Assembly: GCA_016125285.1 (NCBI GenBank)
Contig: WGMA01000005.1
Coordinates: forward strand, 164,635-228,634
Direction of reading: 5' to 3'
Source: Phycisphaera sp.
GTDB taxonomy: Bacteria; Planctomycetota; Phycisphaerae; Phycisphaerales; Zrk34
DNA length: 64,000 nt
The notes below the pieces were generated by a model, which ran no database searches, was not told where the DNA came from, and was given only the letters and a program-made list of their open reading frames with translations. This document shows, in pieces, positions 25,892 to 34,934 of this stretch (positions are counted from its first letter, which is position 1; each line of letters opens with the position of its first letter). Made by a program: the position numbers and the translations under genes.

Positions 25892-27226
25892 TTACTCTTG
25901 TTCGGCGTCGACGAGCATGAATTTGATCTGCGCCTCGGCGGCGAGGCTGGACCCGACATAGGCCCGGCAGCGTGTGTGCCCGGTGCGGCTGCGCACGCGG
26001 ATGGTCTCGGCCTCGATGACCAGCTGGTCGCCGGGCGTGACGGGTTTGCGGAGCTTGACCTTGTCCATCGACAGCAGCACGGCGAGCTTGCCGGTGTGCT
26101 CGAGCTTGCTCGACAGCAGCACGCCCGACAGCTGCGCCATCGCCTCAACGATCAGCACGCCGGGCATGATGGGTGTGCCGGGGAAGTGGCCCTGCAGGAA
26201 CTGTTCGTTGATGGTGACGTTCTTGACGCCGACCGCGCGGCGATCGCCGTCGATCTCCAGCACGCGGTCGATCAGCAGCATCGGGTAGCGGTGCGGGAGG
26301 ATGCGTTGGATCTTGCGGATGTCGATCACGCCGTCCTGGCTCAGCAGCGAGCTGCGGTGCTGCGTGGTCATCAGCTTCAGCAGCTCGCGGGCGAGGCGGT
26401 GGTTCAGCGCGTGGCCGGACTTGTACGCGACGATGCGCCCGCGGATCGGGCAGCCGACCAGCGATAGGTCGCCGATGAGGTCGACGATCTTGTGGCGCAC
26501 CGGCTCGTCGTCGAACCGCATCGCGTTCTCGCCCAGCGGCCCGGTCGCGCCGATCACCAGCACATCGTTCGGCGTGAGGTGCGTGCCGAGCCCGCTCTTG
26601 CGCAGCGCCTCGGCCTCCTCTTCGAGCACGAACGTCCGCGCTGGGGCGATGTTGTGGATGTAGTCGCCGTTGTTGGCGTTGAACGCGTACAGCTGCTTGG
26701 GGATGTGGCTCTCCGAGCCGTAGTCCAGGTCGTAGAGCACCTGCATGTGCGTCGTGTCGGCCGGCAGCGCGGCGATCATCGCGTCGCCGTCGGCGACCGT
26801 CACCGGCTCGGTGATCACCAGCGTGCGCCGCGGCGCCTCCTGCTCGACCACCCCCGCCGCCTGCAACGCCTCGACGTAAGGCGCGGCCGATCCGTCGACG
26901 CCCGGCAGCTCCGGACCCTGCACCTCGATGATCAGGTTGTCGATGTTCAGCCCCGCCACGGCGCTGAGGCAGTGCTCGCACGTTTCGATGCTCGCCGGCC
27001 CGCGCCGCAGCGTCGTCCGCCGGGCGCGCTTCGTCACATTCGTGACCAGCGCCGGGATCCGCACCGGCTCGCCGCCCTCGGTCACGTCGACCCGCACGAA
27101 CACCACGCCGTGGTTGTCCGGCGCCGGGCGGAAGCGCACCGACGCCTTCTCGCCCATGAACAGGCCGGGCCCTTCCACGAGGGTCGTGTCCTGGATCGTG
27201 CGTTGTTTCTCGACGGGCGGGGTCAT
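25892..27226 (-). CDS. lpxC/fabZ: LpxC-FabZ fusion: UDP-3-O-acyl-GlcNAc deacetylase and hydroxyacyl-ACP dehydratase
   Basis: A 444-residue fusion. Residues about 1-290 are LpxC, the zinc deacetylase of lipid A synthesis, with CEHCLSA (one zinc histidine) and VRHKIVDLIGDL (the HKxxD element). The C-terminal ~145 residues are FabZ, with HFPGTPIMPGVLIVEAMAQ holding the catalytic histidine and glutamate. LpxC-FabZ fusions are known in Bacteroidetes and related groups. The start at MTPPVEKQR (27226) fits LpxC; an upstream ATG at 27289 would add 21 residues. It lies between lpxD and lpxA. Confidence 0.95.
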   Translation of the reverse strand: MTPPVEKQRTIQDTTLVEGPGLFMGEKASVRFRPAPDNHGVVFVRVDVTEGGEPVRIPALVTNVTKRARRTTLRRGPASIETCEHCLSAVAGLNIDNLIIEVQGPELPGVDGSAAPYVEALQAAGVVEQEAPRRTLVITEPVTVADGDAMIAALPADTTHMQVLYDLDYGSESHIPKQLYAFNANNGDYIHNIAPARTFVLEEEAEALRKSGLGTHLTPNDVLVIGATGPLGENAMRFDDEPVRHKIVDLIGDLSLVGCPIRGRIVAYKSGHALNHRLARELLKLMTTQHRSSLLSQDGVIDIRKIQRILPHRYPMLLIDRVLEIDGDRRAVGVKNVTINEQFLQGHFPGTPIMPGVLIVEAMAQLSGVLLSSKLEHTGKLAVLLSMDKVKLRKPVTPGDQLVIEAETIRVRSRTGHTRCRAYVGSSLAAEAQIKFMLVDAEQE

Positions 27227-27322
27227 TTCAATGGTCAGTCGGTCAGGGGTTCCGTGGTCGATGTTCGGGTAACGACCGGTCGCAACCATCGCGCCGGCGC
27301 GGCGGTCGCGTCGCTGCCCCTA

Positions 27323-28348
27323 TTATCGGTCTTCGCGGAGGATCTTCTTCATCTGTTTCAGCACATCGGGCAGCTTGGCGATCGCTGCGTACTCTCTACC
27401 GGCTATTCTAGCATCTTTGGCCGGGTATCCGACCCACGTGCCGCCGGACGGGACGTCGGTCATCACCGCGGCCTGCCCGGCGATCGTCGCGCCGTCGCCC
27501 ACCGTGATGTGGTCCTTGAGCAGCGCGCCGCCGCCGATCACCACGCCGTCACCCACCGTCACAGACCCCGCGAGGCCCGCCTTGCCAGCGATGATCACGC
27601 AGCGCCCCACGCGGCAGTTGTGGGCGATCTGCACGAGGTTGTCGACCTTGCACATGTCGCCGACGACCGTCGGGCCAAACTTGCCGCGGTCGACGCACGA
27701 CCCGGCGCCGAGCTCGACGTCGTTGCCGATCTCGACGGTGCCGATCTGCGGGATCTTGACGATGCCGCGTCCGCCGGGGTCCGGCCGGTAGCCGAACCCG
27801 TCGGCGCCGATGGTGACGTTGGGGTGAAAGATGCAGCGCTGGCCGATGGTGCACCGCTCGCGGATGACCACGCCGGGCCACATGACCGAGTCGGCGCCGA
27901 CGGCCGAGTCGGCCAGGACGGTGACGTTGGGGTGCAGCACGGCGCGGTCGCCGATGGTGACGTTGGGGCCGACGACCACGTGCGGGCCGATGCGGACGTC
28001 GTCGCCGAGCGTGGCGGACGGATCGACAAACGCGGTCGGATGCACGCCGGGCTCGGGCTGCGTGGGCGGCGGGGCCATGGCTTCGAGGACCTTGGCCACG
28101 GCGATGTCGACGTTGTCGACGGCGATGATCGGGCGGGCGCCGTCCTGCGGCATCTCGACCTTGCGTGCGACCAGCGCGGCCACGGCCTTCGACTGCGGCC
28201 ACTTGCGGGCGTACTTGGCGTCGCCGATGAACGTCAGCTGGTTCGGCGCGGCGGTCTCCAGCGTGTCGATCCCGCCGACGGACACGTCGCCGGGCCCGCG
28301 GAGCTGGCCGCCGGTCAGTTCCGCGATCTGTTGGGTGGTCCACGTCAT
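27323..28348 (-). CDS. lpxD: UDP-3-O-acylglucosamine N-acyltransferase
   Basis: A 341-residue enzyme adding the N-linked acyl chain in lipid A synthesis. An N-terminal uridine-binding domain (residues 1-100, PNQLTFIGDAKYA) is followed by a hexapeptide beta-helix with GPNVTIGDRAVLHPNV, GADGFGYRPDPGG and VQIAHNCRVGRCVIIAG, the last carrying the catalytic histidine. It ends with a C-terminal helix (LPDVLKQMKKILRE). It follows skp after an intrinsic terminator, so read-through or its own promoter must drive it. Confidence 0.95.
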   Translation of the reverse strand: MTWTTQQIAELTGGQLRGPGDVSVGGIDTLETAAPNQLTFIGDAKYARKWPQSKAVAALVARKVEMPQDGARPIIAVDNVDIAVAKVLEAMAPPPTQPEPGVHPTAFVDPSATLGDDVRIGPHVVVGPNVTIGDRAVLHPNVTVLADSAVGADSVMWPGVVIRERCTIGQRCIFHPNVTIGADGFGYRPDPGGRGIVKIPQIGTVEIGNDVELGAGSCVDRGKFGPTVVGDMCKVDNLVQIAHNCRVGRCVIIAGKAGLAGSVTVGDGVVIGGGALLKDHITVGDGATIAGQAAVMTDVPSGGTWVGYPAKDARIAGREYAAIAKLPDVLKQMKKILREDR

Positions 28349-28485
28349 GGCAGGGTCTCGGGGTCACGCCCGCCGCACACACGGCGACGGGTCGCATCAA
28401 TCGCGTCATTCTACACGGGGTCGACGCCCGCCCGCGAACCGCATCCGACAGGTGCGCCGCGCGGGACGGGCGTCGAGGAATGAAA

Positions 28486-28513
28486 AACCCACGGACCGCC
28501 CGGCCCGTGGGTT
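28486..28513 (-). terminator. Intrinsic terminator after skp
   Basis: On the minus strand AACCCACGG and CCGTGGGTT form a perfect 9-bp stem around a 10-base loop, directly followed by T residues. It lies 25 bp past the skp stop. Confidence 0.8.
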
Positions 28514-28537
28514 CTCAATGTCGCGATCAACGAGACG

Positions 28538-29143
28538 TTACTTCTTGTTGACGTACTCGTTGTTCATCAGCTGGGTGACCTGCTCGGTGATGTCCAGCGA
28601 CTTCTTGTTGAACAGCACCTTGCGGACCTGGATCAGGGCGACGAGCTGCTGCTGGTTGGCCGCACGCAGGTTCTCCGCGTCGTCCTTGTGCAGCACCAGG
28701 TCAAGGTTCTTCTGCTCGGCGATACGCGCCACCGCCGCGACGACCTTGTTGTACAGGCCCTCGATGCGCAGCGTCTTCTCATTCTCGAGCTGACGCTTCT
28801 GGAAGCCCTTCCACGACTGAAGGTAGATCGCCTTCATCTCGAGCTTCTCCTTGGTCTGGCGGTACGGCTCGGAGTCCGGGGCGAGCACGGTCAGGTCGTT
28901 CTCCAGCGCCTTGAGCTCCTGGGCGAGCTTCTGCTCCTCCTGCTGGATCTTCTCGGTCATGCCGGTGATATCGCCCTCGATGTCGCCGCGCTCCTTCAGC
29001 GCCTGGAACACGCCCTGCACGTCCACCACCGCCACGCTCAGCTTTTCGCCGGCCTGGCCCTGGGCCTGCTGCATGCTCAACACGGTCACGCTCGCCACGA
29101 CGGCCATCATCGCCGCCACAAACCACATCTGACGTGAAGTCAT
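28538..29143 (-). CDS. skp: OmpH/Skp-family periplasmic chaperone
   Basis: A 201-residue protein started at ATG 29143, preceded by AAGGAG at eight bases. Residues 1-30 are a signal peptide, the next segment (LSVAVVDVQGVFQALKE) is the small beta domain, and the remainder is a long charged coiled coil (MTEKIQQEEQKLAQELKALENDL) ending in a helix with MNNEYVNKK. Skp trimers hold unfolded outer-membrane proteins for delivery to BamA, which is encoded upstream beyond a sigma/anti-sigma pair. Confidence 0.9.
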   Translation of the reverse strand: MTSRQMWFVAAMMAVVASVTVLSMQQAQGQAGEKLSVAVVDVQGVFQALKERGDIEGDITGMTEKIQQEEQKLAQELKALENDLTVLAPDSEPYRQTKEKLEMKAIYLQSWKGFQKRQLENEKTLRIEGLYNKVVAAVARIAEQKNLDLVLHKDDAENLRAANQQQLVALIQVRKVLFNKKSLDITEQVTQLMNNEYVNKK

Positions 29144-29265
29144 CGAATCAACTCCTTGGTTGCTTGTTTGCCTTCTCCGGGTGCGAATCCTTCGTCCGAC
29201 GCCTACGCAGGCGCCATCCTGATCAAACGGGCCCGCCGTGCTTCGACGGGCGTGTCTTGTTTCGT

Positions 29266-29832
29266 TCAGCGGGCCGCGACGAGCCACACGTGCCCGTTCA
29301 ACGGGCTGTCCGCGCTGGCCAGCACCGCCAGCACCGACGACGTCGACCGCAGGTCGATACGCGGATCGACGGCCACCGAGCCCTCGTTCAACGCCTCGTC
29401 GCTCGCGGGGTTCACGTCGGCGCCCGCACCGAGCAGGCTCTGCGTGAGGTAGTCGACGGTCGCGGCGTGCGTGGACGCCGTGCGGGCTCGCGCCGCGTCG
29501 ACGGTTGCCGGCGTGTCGACCATGGCGACTTCGCGCCGCGTCGTCGGCGGCTCGGTGGGCGCCGCGTGTCGCTCGGCGACCGCGCCGCCGCCCGCGAAGG
29601 GGGCGATGGTATCGACGTCCGCGGGGTTCGACAACACGGTGACCCACAGCGTCAGCCCGGCCGCCAGCGCCGCGCCGGCGATCGCGCCGAGCGCGGCGCG
29701 ACGCACACGGCGGCGGTCCAGCGCGTTCATCAGGTCGTCGGCGCTCGGCCCGCAGGGAGCCTCGGCCGCCGCGTCACGCAGGTCGTGCCGCAGCATCTGT
29801 TCAAAGTCGTGATCGGTCTGTCGCTTGCTCAT
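29266..29832 (-). CDS. Putative membrane anti-sigma factor between bamA and skp
   Basis: A 188-residue protein. Residues 1-44 are charged and cytoplasmic, a hydrophobic helix (ALGAIAGAALAAGLTLWVTVL) lies near 45-66, and the extracytoplasmic tail is Ala/Thr-rich, ending in SPLNGHVWLVAAR. It starts 40 bp after an ECF sigma gene. Size, topology and position fit an anti-sigma factor, though no zinc-binding HxxxCxxC motif is seen. The placement suggests control of envelope genes. Confidence 0.65.
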   Translation of the reverse strand: MSKRQTDHDFEQMLRHDLRDAAAEAPCGPSADDLMNALDRRRVRRAALGAIAGAALAAGLTLWVTVLSNPADVDTIAPFAGGGAVAERHAAPTEPPTTRREVAMVDTPATVDAARARTASTHAATVDYLTQSLLGAGADVNPASDEALNEGSVAVDPRIDLRSTSSVLAVLASADSPLNGHVWLVAAR

Positions 29833-29872
29833 GGTTCTGTCGAGCGCGGTCGCGCTTCGCCGTGGCGGCGGA

Positions 29873-30484
29873 TCACGCGCCGAGCTCGCTCCTCAATCGT
29901 CTGACAGCCGTGAAACAACGCCTCTTGATCGTTCCCTCGGGCACCTTCAACGCCGTGGCGGTGTCCGCAACGCTCAGGCCCTGCTCGTACCGCAGGATCA
30001 CGGCGATGCGGTGGGCGTCGTCGAGCGTCAGCAACGCGCGACGCATCGCCTCCAGGCGGTCGTCACGCTCGACGCCCGCCGACGCGTCCGACGACGCGCC
30101 GCGCTGCCGGTCCCGCGTCGCGTGGCCGGCGAGCTGCTCCCGCCGTCGGCGACGCCCAAGCGTCCGCAGCTGCTTGCGGCACCGGTTGGCGACGATGCCG
30201 AGCAGCCAGGGCCACAGCGGCGTCGCCCGATCCGTGCGTCCCGCCGCGTCCCACGCCGCCAGCAGCGCGTCCTGCGACGCGTCCTCCGCCGCGTGGCTGT
30301 CGCCCAGGTGCAGGTACGCCACGCGTGTGAGCGGCCCGGCGTAACGCTCGGCCAGCTCCGCCAGCGCGGCGCGACGACCGTCACGCAGACACGCCAACAG
30401 CTCCCCGTCGGTGATCGAGCGGAGATCCTCCGCCCCACCCGACGCCGGGTAACGCAGCGCTTCGTTGTGGGCCACGGTCGTCAT
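29873..30484 (-). CDS. ECF sigma factor between bamA and skp
   Basis: A 203-residue ECF sigma factor starting at ATG 30484 (MTTVAHNEALRY); an earlier ATG at 30634 would run antisense-like sequence into bamA. Region 2 has AAEDASQDALLAAWDAAGR and LWPWLLGIVANRCRKQLR; region 4 has ILRYEQGLSVADTATALKVPEGTIKRR. This is a classical RpoE-like factor, distinct from the cassette sigmas. It begins 71 bp after the bamA stop and is followed by the putative anti-sigma. Confidence 0.92.
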   Translation of the reverse strand: MTTVAHNEALRYPASGGAEDLRSITDGELLACLRDGRRAALAELAERYAGPLTRVAYLHLGDSHAAEDASQDALLAAWDAAGRTDRATPLWPWLLGIVANRCRKQLRTLGRRRRREQLAGHATRDRQRGASSDASAGVERDDRLEAMRRALLTLDDAHRIAVILRYEQGLSVADTATALKVPEGTIKRRCFTAVRRLRSELGA

Positions 30485-30554
30485 TTGACTGGTAGTACCC
30501 GCGGCGGCGTTCAGGTTCGCGCTCGCGGGCAACTTTCTCCGTGAATGTCGACGC

Positions 30555-32960
30555 TCAGAACGGCAGCGCGATGTCGAAGCTGAAGAACTGCGTGTTGTCA
30601 CCCTCTTGCTTGACCAGCGGGTAGGCGAGGTCAAACGCGAACGGCGCGGCGCCGAAGAACGGCAGCTTCAGGCGGATACCGCCGCCGACCGACACGCGGT
30701 ACTGGTCGAATCCGAAGTCTTCCTGCACGGTGCCGGTGTCGACGAACAGCACGCCGCGGAGGACGTCTTCGTAGATCGGGTAGTTGTACTCCAGGCCCAG
30801 CAGGAACATCCACTCGCCGCCGATCGGATCGTTGCCGAGCTTGCCGGTGTTGTACTGGATACCGCGCGGGCCCACGCCGCGGAAGTCGAAGCCGCGGAAG
30901 TTGCGGTGACCACCGGCGTAGTAGCGCTCGTAGATCGGCACGTCGGAGATCTTGTGCGACACGCTGTTGGTATCGTCAACCGACCGCGTGGCGTTGTTGA
31001 GGATGTAGCCCATCTCCGTCCGCAGGCTCAGCACCGTCTTTCGGCCGAAGAAGTCCTCGTCGATGGTGAAGAACGCGTTGTGCTCGAAGTTGAAACGCGT
31101 GAAGCTCGCGTCGCCGCCCAACGCCCCGGCCTGCTCGATGCCGGCGATGAGTCGGCTGCCGACCGTCGGGAACAGGCGGCTGTCGACGGTGCTGCGTGTG
31201 ACGCTGAAGCCCAGGCCCGTGATGAGGTTGTTCTCGTCTTCGATCGCCTTGGCGTCGATCGGCGCATCCTTCTCCACGCCGGTGACGCTGACCTGCTCGA
31301 CGCGCGAGCGGATCGAGGCCGACCACACGTCGCCGAACCGCTTGCCGACGCCCAGCGTCGCGCCGATGCGTTCCTCGTCCCAGTTCTCACGCTGCCGCGT
31401 GAAGTAGAACAGGTTGGTGTCCAGGAAGTAGTCGGTGTCGAACATGAACGGCTCGCGGAACTGCACCTGGTACCGCTGGAACTGGTCGCCGGGCTGCAGC
31501 GCGATCTGGAAGAACTGGCCGGCGCCGCGGAAGGCGCGCCCGGTGAAGAACTCGCCCCAAGACTCGGGCAGGTCGGCGATGTCGAAGTTGCGCTGCGTCA
31601 GGTCGATGGCGCCGAACACGCCGGCGTCCGAACTGACCGCCGCGCCGAAGCTCACCGAGCCGGTGTTCGCTTCCTTGACCTCGACCAGCGCGTCGCGCGT
31701 CTCGTCGTCCGGCTCGCCCATGACGGTGACCTTCGCCTCGCGGAACAGGCGGGTCTCGCGGATGTTCTGCTCGGACTCGGGGATGCCCGTGCCGTCCCAC
31801 GCCCGGCCGGGCTCGATGCCGCGGATCTGCCGGCGGACGACCTTGTCCTGCGTCAGCTCGTTGCCGCGGATCACCACGTTGCCCACGACCGCCCGACGCG
31901 ATTCGGTGATCTTGACCTTCAGGTCCACCGTCGGGTCGGTCGGGTGGAACACACGCTGCACGGTCACGTGGCTCTCGAGCATGCCCAGCTTGTCGTATAA
32001 CGCCTTGACCGAATCGTCCGTCTGACGCAGACGCGTGAGGCTGAACACGTCGCCGACCTTCAGGTCCATCGCTCGTGCGATCTGCTCCGACGAGTAGACC
32101 GAGTTGCCCTCGATCTCCATGCTCGCGACGGTGTACTGGCGGCCCTCGTCGATGACGAACGTGATCTTCGCGTCCTTCTGGTCCTCGGCGAGGTCGATGC
32201 GGCGGCCGACACGCACGTCGAGGTAGCCGCGCTGCTCGTAGAAGTCGCGGACCCGCGCCACGTCCTTGTCCAGCGCGTCCTTCGACAGGATGCCCTTGGA
32301 GAAGATGAACACGTAGCGCTGCGTGCGGATCTTCGAGGCGATCTCCTTGTCCTTGAACGTCTCGTTGCCTTCCCAGGCGATCTCGCGGACGCGGATACGC
32401 GGTCCCTCGCGCACGCGCAGGATGAGGATGCCGTTGTCGTCGAGCGTCTGCTGATCCACGTCCACGTCCGCGAGGAAGTAGCCCTTCTCGCGGTAGTAGT
32501 CGCGGACGGCCATGCGGGCGCGATCGATGAGGAACGTGTCCTGCGGGTCGCCGGCACGCAGCAGCACCTTCGACATGACCTCCTGGTCGCTGATCGCCTT
32601 GTTGCCCACGACCTGCACGTCGGACAGCAGCTTCTGCTCGTCGACGACGTAGGTGACGACAATCGAGCCGTCGGGCTTGGGATCGACGCGGACGCGCACG
32701 GTGGCGAAGCGTCCGAGACGGGTGATGTTGTTGATATCGCGAGCGACGATGTCGGGGTTGTAGGGATTGCCGGGCTCGAGCGTGATCTGGTTGCGGACGA
32801 GCTGCTCGCTGACCTGCTTCGTTCCCTCGACACGCACCTCGGAGACGGGGCGGTTGGCCACGTCGGTCTGACCCCACGCCGCGTCGATCCCGGCGACGCC
32901 GATGAGCAGCGTCGCCGCGAGGAAGAAACTACCGATGCCCCTGTTGCGCCAGTTGAACAC
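30555..32960 (-). CDS. bamA: Outer-membrane protein assembly factor BamA
   Basis: An 801-residue Omp85 protein. A signal peptide ends near residue 30. POTRA domains follow from about 38 to 420 (VSEVRVEGTKQVSEQLVRNQI; LSDVQVVGNKAISDQEV; IREIAWEGNETFKDKEI-type starts). The beta-barrel carries YAGGHRNFRGFDFRGVGPR, the conserved loop motif with the RGF arginine, and the protein ends in phenylalanine (FFSFDIALPF), the usual barrel C-terminal signal. It inserts outer-membrane proteins and heads the envelope block with skp and the lpx genes. Confidence 0.95.
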   Translation of the reverse strand: MFNWRNRGIGSFFLAATLLIGVAGIDAAWGQTDVANRPVSEVRVEGTKQVSEQLVRNQITLEPGNPYNPDIVARDINNITRLGRFATVRVRVDPKPDGSIVVTYVVDEQKLLSDVQVVGNKAISDQEVMSKVLLRAGDPQDTFLIDRARMAVRDYYREKGYFLADVDVDQQTLDDNGILILRVREGPRIRVREIAWEGNETFKDKEIASKIRTQRYVFIFSKGILSKDALDKDVARVRDFYEQRGYLDVRVGRRIDLAEDQKDAKITFVIDEGRQYTVASMEIEGNSVYSSEQIARAMDLKVGDVFSLTRLRQTDDSVKALYDKLGMLESHVTVQRVFHPTDPTVDLKVKITESRRAVVGNVVIRGNELTQDKVVRRQIRGIEPGRAWDGTGIPESEQNIRETRLFREAKVTVMGEPDDETRDALVEVKEANTGSVSFGAAVSSDAGVFGAIDLTQRNFDIADLPESWGEFFTGRAFRGAGQFFQIALQPGDQFQRYQVQFREPFMFDTDYFLDTNLFYFTRQRENWDEERIGATLGVGKRFGDVWSASIRSRVEQVSVTGVEKDAPIDAKAIEDENNLITGLGFSVTRSTVDSRLFPTVGSRLIAGIEQAGALGGDASFTRFNFEHNAFFTIDEDFFGRKTVLSLRTEMGYILNNATRSVDDTNSVSHKISDVPIYERYYAGGHRNFRGFDFRGVGPRGIQYNTGKLGNDPIGGEWMFLLGLEYNYPIYEDVLRGVLFVDTGTVQEDFGFDQYRVSVGGGIRLKLPFFGAAPFAFDLAYPLVKQEGDNTQFFSFDIALPF

Positions 32961-33113
32961 GTCGCGCTCCCAGCTAGGGCCGCCCGCGCACGTAAACCCG
33001 TGCCGGTACGACCGGTTTGAAGGCGGTTAGTGTAGTGCCCATGCGCACGAGTCACAAGCAGATATGCGTCGCCCTGTCAGCGGCGCAGCGGGCGAATTGG
33101 CGGGGGGTTGGGG

Positions 33114-34394
33114 TTATTCCGCGGCCCGGCGACCGACGCAGTACAACGCCGTGTCGCTGCGGAGGAACACCTGCCCCTCGCTGATCGCGGGCGTGGCGCG
33201 GAAGATCTCGTCGCCGGTCGCACCGACGCTGTTCGTCGCCGTGACCGCCAGCTTGTCGCCCGGCTTCACGACGCTGGTGACCCCGGCCTCGCTGGTGATG
33301 TACACCAGCCCGGCGACCACGACCGGCGAGCCGCTGTATGTCGCGTCCATCCGCTCAACAAACAGCGTCTCGCCCGTCTTCGCGTTGTAGCCCGAGGCGA
33401 TGCCCGACATCGAGACCGTGAAGATGTAGTCGCCGACGACGACCGGCGACGGCAGGTCGCGGCCACCCTTACGTGTGGTGTGCCAGGCCATGTGCGTCTT
33501 GGTCACGTCGCCCGACCCGCCGGGCTTCACCGCGTAGATGTCGCCGGACAGGCCGTTGAGGGTGATCAGCGTGCCGTGCGCCCACGCGGGGATCGGCGTG
33601 CCGCGGCCGTTGAAGCTCTTGCAGAACCACAGCTCGGCGCCGGTCTTCGGGTCGTATCCCTTGACGCCAAACTCGCCGTTGAGGATCAGCTCGCGACGCT
33701 TGCCGGTGTCGATGACGAACGGCGTCGACCAGCCACCCTTTGGCTTTTCCTTGCGTTCGGTCTTCCAGATCGTCTTGCCGGATTCCTTGTTGACCGCGAT
33801 GAGGTACGACGGGCCGATCGCATCGCAGTTCTGCACGACCATGTCGTCGACGATGACCGGTGACGCGGCGGTGCCCCACACGAAGGGCAGCGGGCCGAGG
33901 TCGGTGCGCGACCAGATCGGCTTGCCCGTCGCGGCGTCGAAGCAGTGCAGCCCCGCCGGGCCGAAGAACGCCACGACGCGCTGGCCGTCGGTGGCGCAGG
34001 TGGGCGTGGCGTAGCTGTTCATCTTGTGCAGGTCTTCGTGCGACGTGGTGGGCACGTCGGCCCGCCACAGCGTCTTGCCGTCGGCGCGGTTCACGCACAG
34101 CACGCTGCGCGTCTTGCCGTCGGTTGAAGCGCTGGTGACGTAAATGCGGTCGCCCCACACCACCGGCGACGACTGCCCGCGACCGGGCAGGTCCACACGC
34201 CACGCCACGTCCGCCTTCGTCCACTTCACCGGCACGCCGGTCTCACCGCTGTGAAAACTGCCGTCCGCCCCGCCGAACCGCGGCCAGTTCTCCGCCGACG
34301 CAGGCGATACCGCCGCCCACGTCACCGCTGCGGTCGCCGCGATAATCACCGCCAACCGCCCGACCGCCCCGCCGCTGCTCGCGTGTGTGCCCAT
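33114..34394 (-). CDS. Secreted PQQ-like beta-propeller protein
   Basis: A 426-residue protein with a signal peptide (residues 1-35) and repeated propeller blades of the PQQ-binding-like type, for example SVLCVNRADGKTLWRADV, LHCFDAATGKPIWSR, LIAVNKESGKTIWKTE and VKGYDPKTGAELWF. It looks like the planctomycete outer-membrane-biogenesis BamB-like/WD40-like group with no catalytic motif for a dehydrogenase. It lies 153 bp upstream of bamA on the same strand; a BamB-like role is possible but not shown. Confidence 0.82.
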   Translation of the reverse strand: MGTHASSGGAVGRLAVIIAATAAVTWAAVSPASAENWPRFGGADGSFHSGETGVPVKWTKADVAWRVDLPGRGQSSPVVWGDRIYVTSASTDGKTRSVLCVNRADGKTLWRADVPTTSHEDLHKMNSYATPTCATDGQRVVAFFGPAGLHCFDAATGKPIWSRTDLGPLPFVWGTAASPVIVDDMVVQNCDAIGPSYLIAVNKESGKTIWKTERKEKPKGGWSTPFVIDTGKRRELILNGEFGVKGYDPKTGAELWFCKSFNGRGTPIPAWAHGTLITLNGLSGDIYAVKPGGSGDVTKTHMAWHTTRKGGRDLPSPVVVGDYIFTVSMSGIASGYNAKTGETLFVERMDATYSGSPVVVAGLVYITSEAGVTSVVKPGDKLAVTATNSVGATGDEIFRATPAISEGQVFLRSDTALYCVGRRAAE

Positions 34395-34499
34395 GGCCCG
34401 TGCGCCTCCATAGAGATGGCTGATTGGTGCCGCACATCATAACCGCGCCGCCGGGGTAAATCCGGCGACGCGGTCGCGTGATATCGGTATGAATCTTGT

Positions 34500-34880
34500 T
34501 CAGGCGCCCGGTTTGGCGTTGAACGCCGGGTTGTCCAAGGCCCGGCGTGCGGTCATCACGTAGGTCGTCACCGCGTCGGCCTCCGCGCCGGTGAGCTTCG
34601 CCTCGTCGAGCATGTCCGGCATGATCCGCCGCCAGCGGGCCAGGCTGTACCGGCCGATCGGCTCGACCGCGTGGCACTTGGCGCAGGTCGTGAGGTAGAT
34701 ACGCCGCCCCTCCGCGAGCGTCTGACCGTTGTCCTGCGCGTACGCCGTCAGCTCCGTGGTCACCGGCGGCGCCATCTGCTCCAGCGTCATGCAGCCGGAG
34801 GTAAACAGGGCGACGACGACCACCGCCGCCGCCCCGAGTGGGTGGTGCAGACGATTCGTGCTCACACGTTTCGCGCACAT
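34500..34880 (-). CDS. c-type cytochrome lipoprotein
   Basis: A 126-residue protein begun at ATG 34880, which has GGAGGG seven bases upstream. A lipobox (LFTSGC) at the end of the signal peptide marks a lipoprotein. The mature part carries one CAKCH heme c site and a distal methionine (WRRIMPDMLDEAKL), the pattern of a small monoheme cytochrome c. It starts 54 bp after the outer-membrane protein gene upstream and is probably co-transcribed with it. Its electron partners are unknown. Confidence 0.85.
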   Translation of the reverse strand: MCAKRVSTNRLHHPLGAAAVVVVALFTSGCMTLEQMAPPVTTELTAYAQDNGQTLAEGRRIYLTTCAKCHAVEPIGRYSLARWRRIMPDMLDEAKLTGAEADAVTTYVMTARRALDNPAFNAKPGA

Positions 34881-34934
34881 GGAACAACCCTCCGCGAGGC
34901 GACGTCCCGAGACGGCCGCCTCCCTCATGCCGCT

